From: Bacillota bacterium
Lineage (GTDB): Bacteria > Bacillota > Clostridia > Acetivibrionales > DSM-1351
Length of the DNA stretch: 64,000 bases
Direction: 5' to 3'
NCBI GenBank assembly: GCA_023393115.1
Contig: JAEWMS010000005.1
Coordinates: forward strand, 12,656-76,655
Shown: in pieces, positions 38,401-45,128 of the stretch
How the letters are laid out: each line of letters starts with the position of its first letter
Position numbering within the stretch: position 1 is the stretch's first letter
Made by a program: the position numbers and the translations under genes
Notes under the pieces: model-generated
What the model was told of the DNA's origin: nothing
What the model saw: the letters and a program-made list of their open reading frames with translations, nothing else
Databases searched by the model: none

Positions 38401-39460
38401 AAAAATGAAGACAGACAAGGTTCTGGACTATACCGTGGACATGACCAAACCACCTGCCGGTACTACAAGCATTTCAGTTTGGGTGGCAAAGAGAGTGTTT
38501 GATAACCTGGAACAGCTTCAGGAAAATGTCACCTTTAAGACTGCAGTGATTACATACAACTTTAAGGCTGGCATACTGTCGGATGTTTCCAGTATTGATA
38601 CAAAAAAAGAACAGATTTATATTATTGATATTGTTTTAACGCCACAGAAACCAGTTGCAAATACCAATGAACTGGTACTGAAGAAGCCTTTGGCGCAGAT
38701 TGGAGTAAAACTTGATACGGGGGCAGATGTGATAACGGTATCACAATTTTCCAAGCCTTTAGTGATTGGATATCCGTATACAAATTCCAAAGAGTATACT
38801 GAAGGTAAAACTTACGGATATATGTATAACTCGGTAGTTAGTAAATGGGAGCAACAGGTCACTTCAGCACAATATGACCCTGACAACAGTGTAGGTGTTA
38901 TAAATGTTAATACTCATGCACCCGGACTATTTGCAATTGCTGACAGAACAAACAATTTATTTGATGATACCTATGGCAATAAATACGAAAGTTCAATAAT
39001 AAATGTTGCATATAGACACAAGCTTAAAAGTGTCTCGGGAAGAATGTTTAACCCGAATAAAACTATAACAGTTGGCGATGCTGTAAAGCTTTTGTTTGAT
39101 ACTATAGAGAATTATAAATACGGAAGCGATTATATGCAGACAGCGGTAAAAATAGGATTAACCAATAAAAATACACAGGCCTCCTCATTATGCACCAGAC
39201 AGGAAGCAGCCGCTATGGCAACTGTTTTATATGAGATTAAGTCGAGTACGCGTACTAAATCCGACCTTGATGTGCTCAAAAGCTATAGCGACTACGGGCA
39301 GGTTGATAAGACGATTTTAAGCAAGGTAGCATTTGCAGCAGAAAATGGTTTTATACCAAATTCGGCAGCATCAAAGTTAAATCCTAATGAGAAGATAACT
39401 AGAGGTGAGTTCATGTATATGATAGAAAAAGCACTTATACTCGCTGGTGAGATTGAATAA
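35411..39460 (+). CDS. Exported multi-FN3 protein with C-terminal SLH domains (1349 residues)
   Basis: Signal peptide at 1-28 (ends VFGAD). FN3-like modules occupy about 40-950, with the repeated phrase L-x-P-x-T-x-Y-x-x-W/K. A linker TRTSTDDYDSDKDID, a region of about 230 residues and three SLH domains (about 1185-1349) follow. The architecture parallels the preceding 1622-residue protein. The leader has a small hairpin GCCGC-TTTT-GCGGC (35376-35389) directly before a GGGGG site (35394-35398), with a long 12-nt gap to ATG 35411. It lies 118 nt after its neighbour with no terminator between, so co-transcription is likely. Confidence 0.86.
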   Translation: MRTKRILAGIILIAFIITSFGMYGVFGADIPTQSAPSGLKIAATDAAEPAIGYSQHQGGESGFYADITWDNLAKPSGITVLGQYINIYLEESPKGYKAAKPVYAHEKALDAGTKPIRLKDLKSGTVYKANARAYYEYPNPLPTGPILKSGESTNSNSVRFMTDINVQCFSAGTGQVKIVWDDVWVDGKRISYKLYVSEDKDFKNTFPITINEDNISKDGPAVVNESDGTLEYVQNVKNSGRVYYVKLVPSLDDKTIVKSDVEKVFATSTNILVKTSKMFKNDSGTVWKLEWSPVLTSLSGAESNVKVEYEITSYDAQNKETTLAVKEGTMHVITVPDNSPTVYYKIRANVTKDGQPYYPPALNIKLESEKFALMEMEIPTTPSMPVIVPSIKDSTGKVIISYEDMVTAEGPIKGELGKDTATVLWEAPRKADGSIDNGVLYDIWLIEDANTIDDPPTSTLIQESYLPVEANFVRDATNNNQIVGYKYKLTNLIPNHTYYFKIVAKKIFAEEVDGIIQNVTRTSIPAVKLIITPPGGGIDTPLIPSNPPLEIKKQADTKKPMLTEDSVTIQLKNRWYELFDKIQNTGKWYYVKTDKTNRTDTDIEYNPYDPNNPSDKKYRKVEYGEGVSLYVGVEEYVEGIEQKVSDLNKYPVENYKVGNIPANPIAPANQDAYENLNKDLNAPEGFDTNGMPVYAAHNIIIPVNELEPNTTYILWVRATRPDPENPGQLLISDVSNPLIFTTLPASGQDVEMPTVPNLSYNNVSDTFVDLVWDYKEGNKYYIKYGTVDNPDRAGNPVEVTTAEIVESGLSYYRIPGLKPDTQYYFWIQAEAFSSDQTISEKSVWSDSLLIKTLKELPPATPRGFGVKNTSDAVTNTTITFEWIQEDNLEYILEIASSVDYTDAKEYSAGSVSEFKATGLISNHKYFARLYAYDPAKKLRSQPTQSIYVRTRTSTDDYDSDKDIDSVITGDFINKGTTAIGGVWTIKIIGVNADRLVEKMKTDKVLDYTVDMTKPPAGTTSISVWVAKRVFDNLEQLQENVTFKTAVITYNFKAGILSDVSSIDTKKEQIYIIDIVLTPQKPVANTNELVLKKPLAQIGVKLDTGADVITVSQFSKPLVIGYPYTNSKEYTEGKTYGYMYNSVVSKWEQQVTSAQYDPDNSVGVINVNTHAPGLFAIADRTNNLFDDTYGNKYESSIINVAYRHKLKSVSGRMFNPNKTITVGDAVKLLFDTIENYKYGSDYMQTAVKIGLTNKNTQASSLCTRQEAAAMATVLYEIKSSTRTKSDLDVLKSYSDYGQVDKTILSKVAFAAENGFIPNSAASKLNPNEKITRGEFMYMIEKALILAGEIE

Positions 39461-39552
39461 CAAAAGGGTTGCGTAGTTATACTTGCTCCCACAGTTATCT
39501 ATATTTGGGAAATGAAAATATTTAAATGTATATCAATTTTTAAAAAGGCAAT

Positions 39553-39584
39553 AATTTTATTATTAATAAAATTGTTGTTTTTTT
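39553..39584 (+). terminator. Terminator closing the SLH gene block
   Basis: AT-rich 9-bp stem, AATTTTATT (39553-39561) with AATAAAATT (39565-39573), a 3-nt loop, then TTG and seven T. Confidence 0.6.
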
Positions 39585-39660
39585 ATGCCCACAAAGGTAT
39601 ATGCATTAACCCAATATATGGATATTATTATTGTAAGCTATGTGGGAGTTAGGAGGAATA

Positions 39661-40413
39661 ATGAAAAGGTTTTTTTTACTTTTAACTGTAGGTATTCTGG
39701 CTGCAGCAATCATCGGTACAACTTATTACATAAACACTTACAGAAATTCTGAAAACAGTAAGATATCAATATCTGACGCTTTTAAGTCCTCAGGGGCGAA
39801 AATGGTAGTAAATGAGCTTTATTTTTTTGCGCGAGCTGATAAGAGTATGAAAAGGCTGGAGGACTTAACCGCGATTTGCGAAGATGTTTTTAATACTCTT
39901 GGAGTCACCGGCTATTCAAAGAACGCAACAAGTACCGATACTCTTGTTAAAAATGACATGTCAGGAACCACTAAAGAAGGCGTAAAAATTACTGCAATGG
40001 CAAGTATTGTAGGGAATAAATCCGGCGCTGGAGACAAATATATAACTATAGATGCAACTGATACCGTAAACGGTTCGGCTTTGCTCTTAAGAGATAAAAT
40101 CGACAGTGTTTTTAGTAAATACGGGCTTAAAGCTGTTGTCAACTCATGTATTACCGGAACCTATGAAGGCAATCTGCAGGATGTTCAGTTGGAAAACATA
40201 TGCAGAAAGATTCTTAACGACAGTGATGCAAAAAAGGTTGATAGCATGAGACAGGAAAACATTATCAGCGTATCTGCCTTCTCACCTATGATTGAAGATA
40301 AGCTGAGTATCGATGGGAAGAACATTAACTTGAGTCTTGCTATCAGATACAATAAAATCGAAAACAAGACTTACCTTTGGGTGGCAACACCTGTGGTGAA
40401 CACCGAATACTAA
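39661..40413 (+). CDS. ywmB: YwmB-family protein
   Basis: 250-residue protein with an N-terminal membrane or signal segment (about 4-21) and an extracytoplasmic domain of the YwmB (TATA-box-binding-like fold) family. Function is unknown, but the gene lies immediately before murA and spoIID in many spore-formers, including B. subtilis, and the same order here is the main support for the name. ATG 39661 is chosen because AGGAGG (39651-39656) directly precedes it; the frame extends a few codons upstream. Confidence 0.8.
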   Translation: MKRFFLLLTVGILAAAIIGTTYYINTYRNSENSKISISDAFKSSGAKMVVNELYFFARADKSMKRLEDLTAICEDVFNTLGVTGYSKNATSTDTLVKNDMSGTTKEGVKITAMASIVGNKSGAGDKYITIDATDTVNGSALLLRDKIDSVFSKYGLKAVVNSCITGTYEGNLQDVQLENICRKILNDSDAKKVDSMRQENIISVSAFSPMIEDKLSIDGKNINLSLAIRYNKIENKTYLWVATPVVNTEY

Positions 40414-40454
40414 GTGTAGCAGTACAAAATTTATAGAAGAGGGGAAGAGCTCAC

Positions 40455-41717
40455 TTGGCTAAATATGTAATAAGCGAAGGTGTACCTTTAAAAGGAAAAG
40501 TAAGAGTAGATGGTGCAAAAAATTCAGTTCTTCCGATAATAGCTGCATCCCTGTTAGGTGAGTCAAAAAGCATTATTGAAGAAGTCCCGGATTTATACGA
40601 TGTCAGTGTGATGTGTGAGCTTATCAGGTCACTGGGGGCTGAGGTTGAACAAATCCCGGGCTCCAATTCCATAGGCTTCCACGCCAAAGATATCACAAAT
40701 TCAACGGCACCCTATGAATTAGTTAATAAACTAAGGGCTTCTTTCTTAATAATGGGTCCCATGCTGGCCAAAACAGGATTTGTTAGGGTTGCACTTCCTG
40801 GAGGCTGTGCTATAGGATCGAGGCCTGTGGATTTACATTTGAAGGGATTCACGGCGTTAGGAGCTGAGATAACCCAGGGACACGGCTATATTGAAGCTAG
40901 AAGAACAAAAAGACTTACCGGTAATAAAATATATCTGGATTTTCCCAGCGTCGGCGCCACAGAGAACATTCTCATGGCAGCCGTATTGGCTGAGGGCCAG
41001 ACAAGTATCGAAAATGCAGCTATAGAGCCTGAGATTGTTGATCTTGCCAACTATTTGAATGAAATGGGGGCATCCATAAAAGGAGCAGGGACCGATACCA
41101 TAAGAATAATGGGTGTTAAAAGTCTTCAGGGCTGCACACACACTATTATCCCAGATAGGATTGAGGCCGGAACTTTTATGGTGGCTGCTGCAATAACCAA
41201 CGGAGATGTGGAAATTGAAAATGTTGTACCTGATCATCTCAAGCCCATAATTGCCAAGCTAAAGGAAACTGGTCTTGAGATTAGCGAAGAAGTAAGTTCT
41301 ATAAAGATTAAAAGCAGTGGCAGCTTAAAGCCGGTAGATGTGAAGACTCTCCCTTATCCCGGTTTTCCCACAGATATGCAGGCACAGATGACGTCGCTTT
41401 TAAGCAGCACACAGGGAACAAGTATTGTGACCGAAACGATTTTTGAGAACAGGTTTATGCATGTCAGTGAACTGAAAAGAATGGGTGCGAATATTAAGAT
41501 TGATGGAAGAACAGCAGTTATTGAAGGAAGACAGTGCCTTACAGGTGCTGCGGTTAAGGCCACTGACCTCAGAGCCGGAGCTGCGTTGGTTTTGGCAGGA
41601 CTGGCAGCAGAAGGTGCTACTGAGATAGGTGAAATACAGCACATCGACAGAGGCTATTGTCTACTTGACCAGAAGCTTAGAGCACTTGGTGCTAAAATTG
41701 AAAGGGTGGAAGAATAA
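40455..41717 (+). CDS. murA: UDP-N-acetylglucosamine 1-carboxyvinyltransferase
   Basis: First committed step of peptidoglycan synthesis: transfers enolpyruvate from PEP to UDP-GlcNAc. It is 420 residues. The catalytic and fosfomycin-binding Cys is Cys118 in PGGCAIGSRPVDLH, and the N-terminal DGAKNSVLP motif is typical. It uses a TTG start at 40455 behind GAGGGGAAG. It is followed by a long perfect hairpin, then spoIID, as in B. subtilis (murAA-spoIID). Confidence 0.97.
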   Translation: MAKYVISEGVPLKGKVRVDGAKNSVLPIIAASLLGESKSIIEEVPDLYDVSVMCELIRSLGAEVEQIPGSNSIGFHAKDITNSTAPYELVNKLRASFLIMGPMLAKTGFVRVALPGGCAIGSRPVDLHLKGFTALGAEITQGHGYIEARRTKRLTGNKIYLDFPSVGATENILMAAVLAEGQTSIENAAIEPEIVDLANYLNEMGASIKGAGTDTIRIMGVKSLQGCTHTIIPDRIEAGTFMVAAAITNGDVEIENVVPDHLKPIIAKLKETGLEISEEVSSIKIKSSGSLKPVDVKTLPYPGFPTDMQAQMTSLLSSTQGTSIVTETIFENRFMHVSELKRMGANIKIDGRTAVIEGRQCLTGAAVKATDLRAGAALVLAGLAAEGATEIGEIQHIDRGYCLLDQKLRALGAKIERVEE

Positions 41718-41739
41718 GCATTAAGATGATTACCGAGGG

Positions 41740-41787
41740 AAAATAGCTATGATTATTTCATTATTATGAAATAATCATAGCTATTTT
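41740..41787 (+). terminator. Perfect 22-bp hairpin after murA
   Basis: The left arm 41740-41761 and right arm 41766-41787 are perfectly complementary with a TATT loop. The right arm ends CTATTTT but a long T-run is missing, so it may be a bidirectional or imperfect terminator, or an RNA-stability element. Confidence 0.7.
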
Positions 41788-41919
41788 AATTATAGAGAGG
41801 ATTCATAATTTAACTCCAAAATTAATATAAATAAACATGTCCGATAAGCGGCTTTTAATTACTATTTGTATATGCGCTTTGCGCGTATCAAAGCCACTAA
41901 TGTGGCTTGGAGGGCTAAT

Positions 41920-42915
41920 ATGAAGAAGGTCTGCCTTTACATAATTATAATGTTTCTAATAATCATACTTATACCCATGATATTTATTCGTGATTTCAGT
42001 ATTATTCAGCAGCAGATCAGCGGTACCGCAGATAAATCAAAGAAGGCATTAACGGTAAATGTTTATCATGCTGATCAGAAGAAAATTGTTAAAATGAATC
42101 TTGAGGATTACCTCATTGGAGTAGTAGCCGCTGAAATGCCGGCCTCATTTGAAATGGAAGCCCTAAAGGCACAGGCTGTTGCCGCAAGAACTTATGTATT
42201 GGGGAGGGCCGCCAAGCTTTACGGTTCCTCCGAAACAGTTCATAACGGGGCGGATGTTTGTACCAGCCCCGGCCATTGTCAGGCGTGGGTCAGTAAGGAT
42301 ACAGCCATGAGACGCTGGGGGCTTTTTTCCTCGTTCAAATACTGGAATAAGATATGTAAAGCTGTCAGTGATACGACAGGGGAAGTTATTGAATATAACA
42401 GCGTCATTATAAACCCTCTTTTCCACTCCAACAGTGGAGGACATACTGAAAATGTAGAGGATGTGTGGGCAGGAACAGCTTCTCCGTATTTACGGGGGGT
42501 GGAAAGTCCCGGAGAGGATACCTTTTCAGAATACAAAACTGAAGTGGTATTTGAACAGGAGGATATGGTTAAAAAGCTAAAGTTGATCTATCCAGACTTA
42601 AAGCTAAAAACAAAGGACATTTTATCCGATACTGAAATCAAGAAGTACTCGTCAGGTGACAGAGTTCTGGAAATGAAAATAGGTAATATAACATTAAAAG
42701 GCACCGATTTCAGGAAGATTTTCCAGTTGAAATCCGCTAACTTCAAACTTTCCAAGCTGGTTGACGGGAAAGTAGCAGTTACAACCATAGGCTACGGTCA
42801 TGGTGTGGGAATGAGTCAGTGTGGTGCAAATTATTTGGCAAAGAAAGGCTATACTTATTCGAATATTTTGAAATATTACTATCAGGGAGTGACTTTAAAC
42901 AAGATTTCCAACTAG
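41920..42915 (+). CDS. spoIID: Stage II sporulation protein D (SpoIID/LytB amidase-enhancer domain)
   Basis: Lytic transglycosylase of the engulfment machinery in sporulation; it cleaves stem-free glycan strands with SpoIIP and SpoIIM. It is 331 residues from ATG 41920 with one N-terminal membrane helix (about 3-23). The catalytic Glu is Glu72 in VAAEMPASFEMEALKAQA. The clostridial zinc-site pattern (H-N-G-A-D-V-C-T-S-P-G-H-C) and the C-terminal GYGHGVGMSQCGAN motif are intact. GGAGGG lies 5 nt before the start, and a GCCAC-TAAT-GTGGC hairpin stands just upstream of it. Confidence 0.94.
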   Translation: MKKVCLYIIIMFLIIILIPMIFIRDFSIIQQQISGTADKSKKALTVNVYHADQKKIVKMNLEDYLIGVVAAEMPASFEMEALKAQAVAARTYVLGRAAKLYGSSETVHNGADVCTSPGHCQAWVSKDTAMRRWGLFSSFKYWNKICKAVSDTTGEVIEYNSVIINPLFHSNSGGHTENVEDVWAGTASPYLRGVESPGEDTFSEYKTEVVFEQEDMVKKLKLIYPDLKLKTKDILSDTEIKKYSSGDRVLEMKIGNITLKGTDFRKIFQLKSANFKLSKLVDGKVAVTTIGYGHGVGMSQCGANYLAKKGYTYSNILKYYYQGVTLNKISN

Positions 42916-42945
42916 ATAAAATGTAAGTTTAATTTCCATCTTTAT

Positions 42946-42974
42946 GTATATTGTTGCCAATATAGGAAACAATA
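42946..42974 (+). promoter_or_regulatory. Sigma-F-like promoter of the spoIIQ-like gene
   Basis: GTATA (42946-42950), 14-nt spacer, GGAAACAATA (42965-42974), which fits the forespore sigma-F -10 pattern GGnnAnAnTn. A start at about 42981 would leave a very short leader beginning at the ribosome-binding site, which is a weakness. Confidence 0.5.
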
Positions 42975-42998
42975 TTTAATGGAGGTGGAATATATATT

Positions 42999-43796
42999 AT
43001 GAAGAAACTTATTCCAGACGAAAAGAATTGGAAAAGCAAACTGTCTAGATTCTTTAATAATAGGGGATTTTACGTAATATTGGCAGTTTGTATAATCATT
43101 GTGGCAGCCACGGCTATATTTGTAACTACTCAAAACATGAACTCACCAGATACCGGAATTAACAGCGAAGGAAAAATAATTCCCGGTGAAGCCAATGCTA
43201 ATCAGGAAGTACAGAGTGATCCTGCAAAAGCAGTTGCAGCTGGTGCAACTGCAAAAAATTCAGCAAGTCAGTCACCTGCTTCTAGCACTGCAAAAGAGCC
43301 GGCTAAGAGTTCATCACCGGCAAAAGCCAAAACTACTGCATCAAGTAAAGTCCTTAAATTTATCCGACCTGTCGATGGTGATATTATGAAGGACTACACC
43401 AGAGATGTAAACACTTTCTCAGAGTCAAAGACATTGGGCGACATAAGAGCTCATACGGGTCTTGATTTTAAAGTAGACAAGCTTACCAAGGTAAGAGCTG
43501 TTGAAGATGGAACAGTTTCATTGGTTGAGGACAATGCAAATGGTATCACTGTTGAAATCACTCATGGCACCAGCGGTTTGAAGACCAGATATGCAGGTCT
43601 GTCAAAACAGGGACTGGAAGACATAAGCTGCGGGTTAAAGGTTAAGGCCAATGAAATAATAGGTCTTGTAGGTGACCCTATTCAGAATGAATGTGAAGAT
43701 GGTGCGCATCTTCATTTCGAGGTTTTGAAAAACGGAAAATCTGTTGACCCCGTGCCATATTTGAAGGCATCTACCACGACAAACAAGGCTAAATAA
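42999..43796 (+). CDS. spoIIQ: SpoIIQ-like M23-family (LytM domain) membrane protein
   Basis: 265 residues: a basic cytoplasmic tail, one membrane helix (about 27-46), an Ala/Ser/Lys/Pro-rich linker (about 60-115) and a LytM/M23 domain (about 120-255). The zinc ligands His152 and Asp156 (HTGLD) and the HLH pair (237-239) are present, unlike B. subtilis SpoIIQ. However, the position that is usually His in the YxHL motif is Gly200 (YAGL), so hydrolase activity is doubtful. In spore-formers SpoIIQ forms the forespore side of the SpoIIQ-SpoIIIAH channel. The assignment rests on domain, topology and position after spoIID. GGAGGTGG precedes ATG 42999. Confidence 0.82.
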   Translation: MKKLIPDEKNWKSKLSRFFNNRGFYVILAVCIIIVAATAIFVTTQNMNSPDTGINSEGKIIPGEANANQEVQSDPAKAVAAGATAKNSASQSPASSTAKEPAKSSSPAKAKTTASSKVLKFIRPVDGDIMKDYTRDVNTFSESKTLGDIRAHTGLDFKVDKLTKVRAVEDGTVSLVEDNANGITVEITHGTSGLKTRYAGLSKQGLEDISCGLKVKANEIIGLVGDPIQNECEDGAHLHFEVLKNGKSVDPVPYLKASTTTNKAK

Positions 43797-43820
43797 TCAA
43801 ATATAAACTGAACAAATAGC

Positions 43821-43850
43821 GGAACCTCAACTACATGAGGTTCCATTTAT
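43821..43850 (+). terminator. Terminator after the spoIIQ-like gene
   Basis: GGAACCTCA (43821-43829) and TGAGGTTCC (43836-43844) form a 9-bp stem with a 6-nt loop, followed by ATTTATT. Confidence 0.75.
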
Positions 43851-43888
43851 TGTGCTGTAAAACATTATTTTTATCAAAGACATTATCT

Positions 43889-43913
43889 GTTTAAACATCG
43901 CTTAAAGGGGTAT
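43889..43913 (+). promoter_or_regulatory. Sigma-B-like promoter before the ferritin-like gene
   Basis: GTTTAA (43889-43894), 13-nt spacer, GGGTAT (43908-43913) match the sigma-B consensus as known from Bacillus. The related sporulation factors sigma-F and sigma-G are alternatives. Confidence 0.55.
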
Positions 43914-43947
43914 AAAATCAGTAATACATACTAAAGGAGAGCCATTT

Positions 43948-44454
43948 ATGAGTAAATTGAAACAGATTATTGAATATGCCATGAGAATGGAAAATGATGC
44001 CGAGGAGTTTTACAGTTACAATCTGGAGAAAGTTCGTTCAGCAGAGCATAAAAAGTTATTTGAGGAACTGGCTGAAATGGAAAAAACTCATTATGCAGTT
44101 TTAAGCAGTATTTACGACATGCTTAAAGTTACACCGCCGCCGATAGAGCTTTCCTGGGTGGTTGATGATACATCCAGAGAGAAAAATGTTTCAATTATAG
44201 CTGACAGCTCAGAATTGATATCCAATGAACAAGCTCTTTCCGATTTGTCTATTATCAGGATGGCATATTTAATGGAAAGTGACTTTGCACTATTCTATGC
44301 TAATGCCGCAAATCAGGTGGAAGACAAAGAGGCCAAGAACTTTCTTCTTGAACTTGCCGATTGGGAGAAGAAGCATGAGACGATGTTCAAGGTAAGATAT
44401 GAGAAGCTGCTCAAACAGAGCTGGAGTGATGTTGCAGGAATTATATTTAAATAG
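43948..44454 (+). CDS. Ferritin-like diiron-domain protein
   Basis: 168-residue helical protein resembling the rubrerythrin/ferritin-like superfamily without a rubredoxin tail. Two helix pairs carry candidate metal ligands: E-N-D-A-E-E-F-Y near residue 15 with E-M-E-K-T-H around residue 47, and M-E-S-D-F-A-L-F-Y near 109 with W-E-K-K-H-E around 144. Such proteins detoxify peroxide or handle iron in anaerobes, but no particular reaction can be assigned. AAGGAGA precedes ATG 43948. A sigma-B-like promoter upstream would suit a stress gene. Confidence 0.8.
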   Translation: MSKLKQIIEYAMRMENDAEEFYSYNLEKVRSAEHKKLFEELAEMEKTHYAVLSSIYDMLKVTPPPIELSWVVDDTSREKNVSIIADSSELISNEQALSDLSIIRMAYLMESDFALFYANAANQVEDKEAKNFLLELADWEKKHETMFKVRYEKLLKQSWSDVAGIIFK

Positions 44455-44511
44455 TATTTGAGCACAAACTTATAAATAGAGAGATTAAATTGAGGGATTT
44501 ATCAAATGAAG

Positions 44512-44565
44512 GCACCGTAGATATTTCGGGTGAAAAGTCAACCTGGAATACTTACGGTGCTTTTT
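44512..44565 (+). terminator. Terminator-like structured hairpin after the ferritin-like gene
   Basis: GCACCGTA (44512-44519) pairs with TACGGTGC (44553-44560), followed by five T. The long loop can form an inner CGGGT/ACCTG stem. It may be a terminator with a complex loop or a small RNA; I do not recognise a riboswitch. Confidence 0.55.
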
Positions 44566-44714
44566 ACAGTCTAGCGACTAAACAGCTTTGGAGCAAATTT
44601 CTTGTATTATTGGTTCTTAAATAGTAAAATGTAAAATATAATTTAAATGGTACCATAAAAAAGCTGGTACCGATTAGTTTACGAAGTCTTCCAATCGCGC
44701 ATTTGTAGTGTTGG

Positions 44715-44918
44715 GGTTAACTTGAAAGACTTCACTAACGTTCGCCTTTCAAGTTAACCTATGAATCTATGGCCGTGCGATATATTCAAAATATTTTCGG
44801 ATACCTTCAAATATTTTGAAAGCGCACATGGCCAATTAACCTCCTTTATTCGCCACATTGCGGATAAGGGAATAGATAAATTTCATAAAGTTTTGTGACC
44901 ACAATGGTGGCTCATGGA
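44715..44918 (+). repeat. ddl leader tandem duplication, copy 1
   Basis: 204-nt unit repeated directly downstream with few differences. It contains a perfect 14-bp hairpin (GGTTAACTTGAAAG, 44715-44728, with CTTTCAAGTTAACC), a long hairpin (GGCC/GTGCG/TTCAAAATATTT with its complement), ATTAACCTCC (44835-44844) and GGAGGTTAAT (44916-44925). The last two are exact complements. This copy's GGAGG is not followed by a start codon. The region from 44566 to here is AT-rich without other clear features. Confidence 0.9.
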
Positions 44919-45128
44919 GGTTAATTTGAAAGACTTCACTAAAGCTCGTCTTCCAAACTAACCTATGAATCTATGGCCGTGCGATATATTCAAAATATTT
45001 TCAGATACTTCAAATATTTTGAAAGCGCACATGGCCAATTAACCTCCTTTATTCGCCACATTGCGGATAAGGGAGTAGATAAATTTCATAAAGTTTTGTG
45101 GCCGCAATGGTGGCTCATGGAGGTTAAT
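44919..45128 (+). repeat. ddl leader tandem duplication, copy 2, with SD-sequestering stem
   Basis: Second unit, ending in the real ddl ribosome-binding site. Visible helices: P1, 44919-44934 with the GTCTTCCAAACTAACC arm (14 of 16 pairs); P2, GGCC, GTGCG and TTCAAAATATTT (44975-45000) with AAATATTTTGAA, CGCAC and GGCC (45012-45036); P3, ATTAACCTCC (45038-45047) with GGAGGTTAAT (45119-45128), which covers the ribosome-binding site; and P4 nested inside P3, GCCACATTGCGG (45055-45066) with CCGCAATGGTGGC (45102-45114). Confidence 0.85.

Noticed and set aside
17833..39460. Cellulosome scaffoldin or cohesin/dockerin proteins
   Set aside because: No dockerin calcium-loop repeats, cohesin signature or CBM was recognised; the modules look like FN3/Ig domains with SLH anchors.
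40455..41717. Fosfomycin-resistant MurA (Cys to Asp)
   Set aside because: The active-site Cys is present in PGGCAIG.
44512..44565. Riboswitch after the ferritin-like gene
   Set aside because: Two nested stems and a T-run, but no match to SAM, TPP, glycine, fluoride, c-di-GMP or other consensus that I know; treated as a terminator-like hairpin.
44645..44675. Possible T-box (GGTACC motifs, one followed by G) upstream of ddl
   Set aside because: The conserved T-box bulge sequence, specifier loop and terminator are missing; only two GGTACC palindromes are present.
44973..45128. N-terminal extension of ddl through the leader
   Set aside because: The frame is open only because it runs through the leader repeat; the residues are not Ddl-like and a strong ribosome-binding site precedes ATG 45129.
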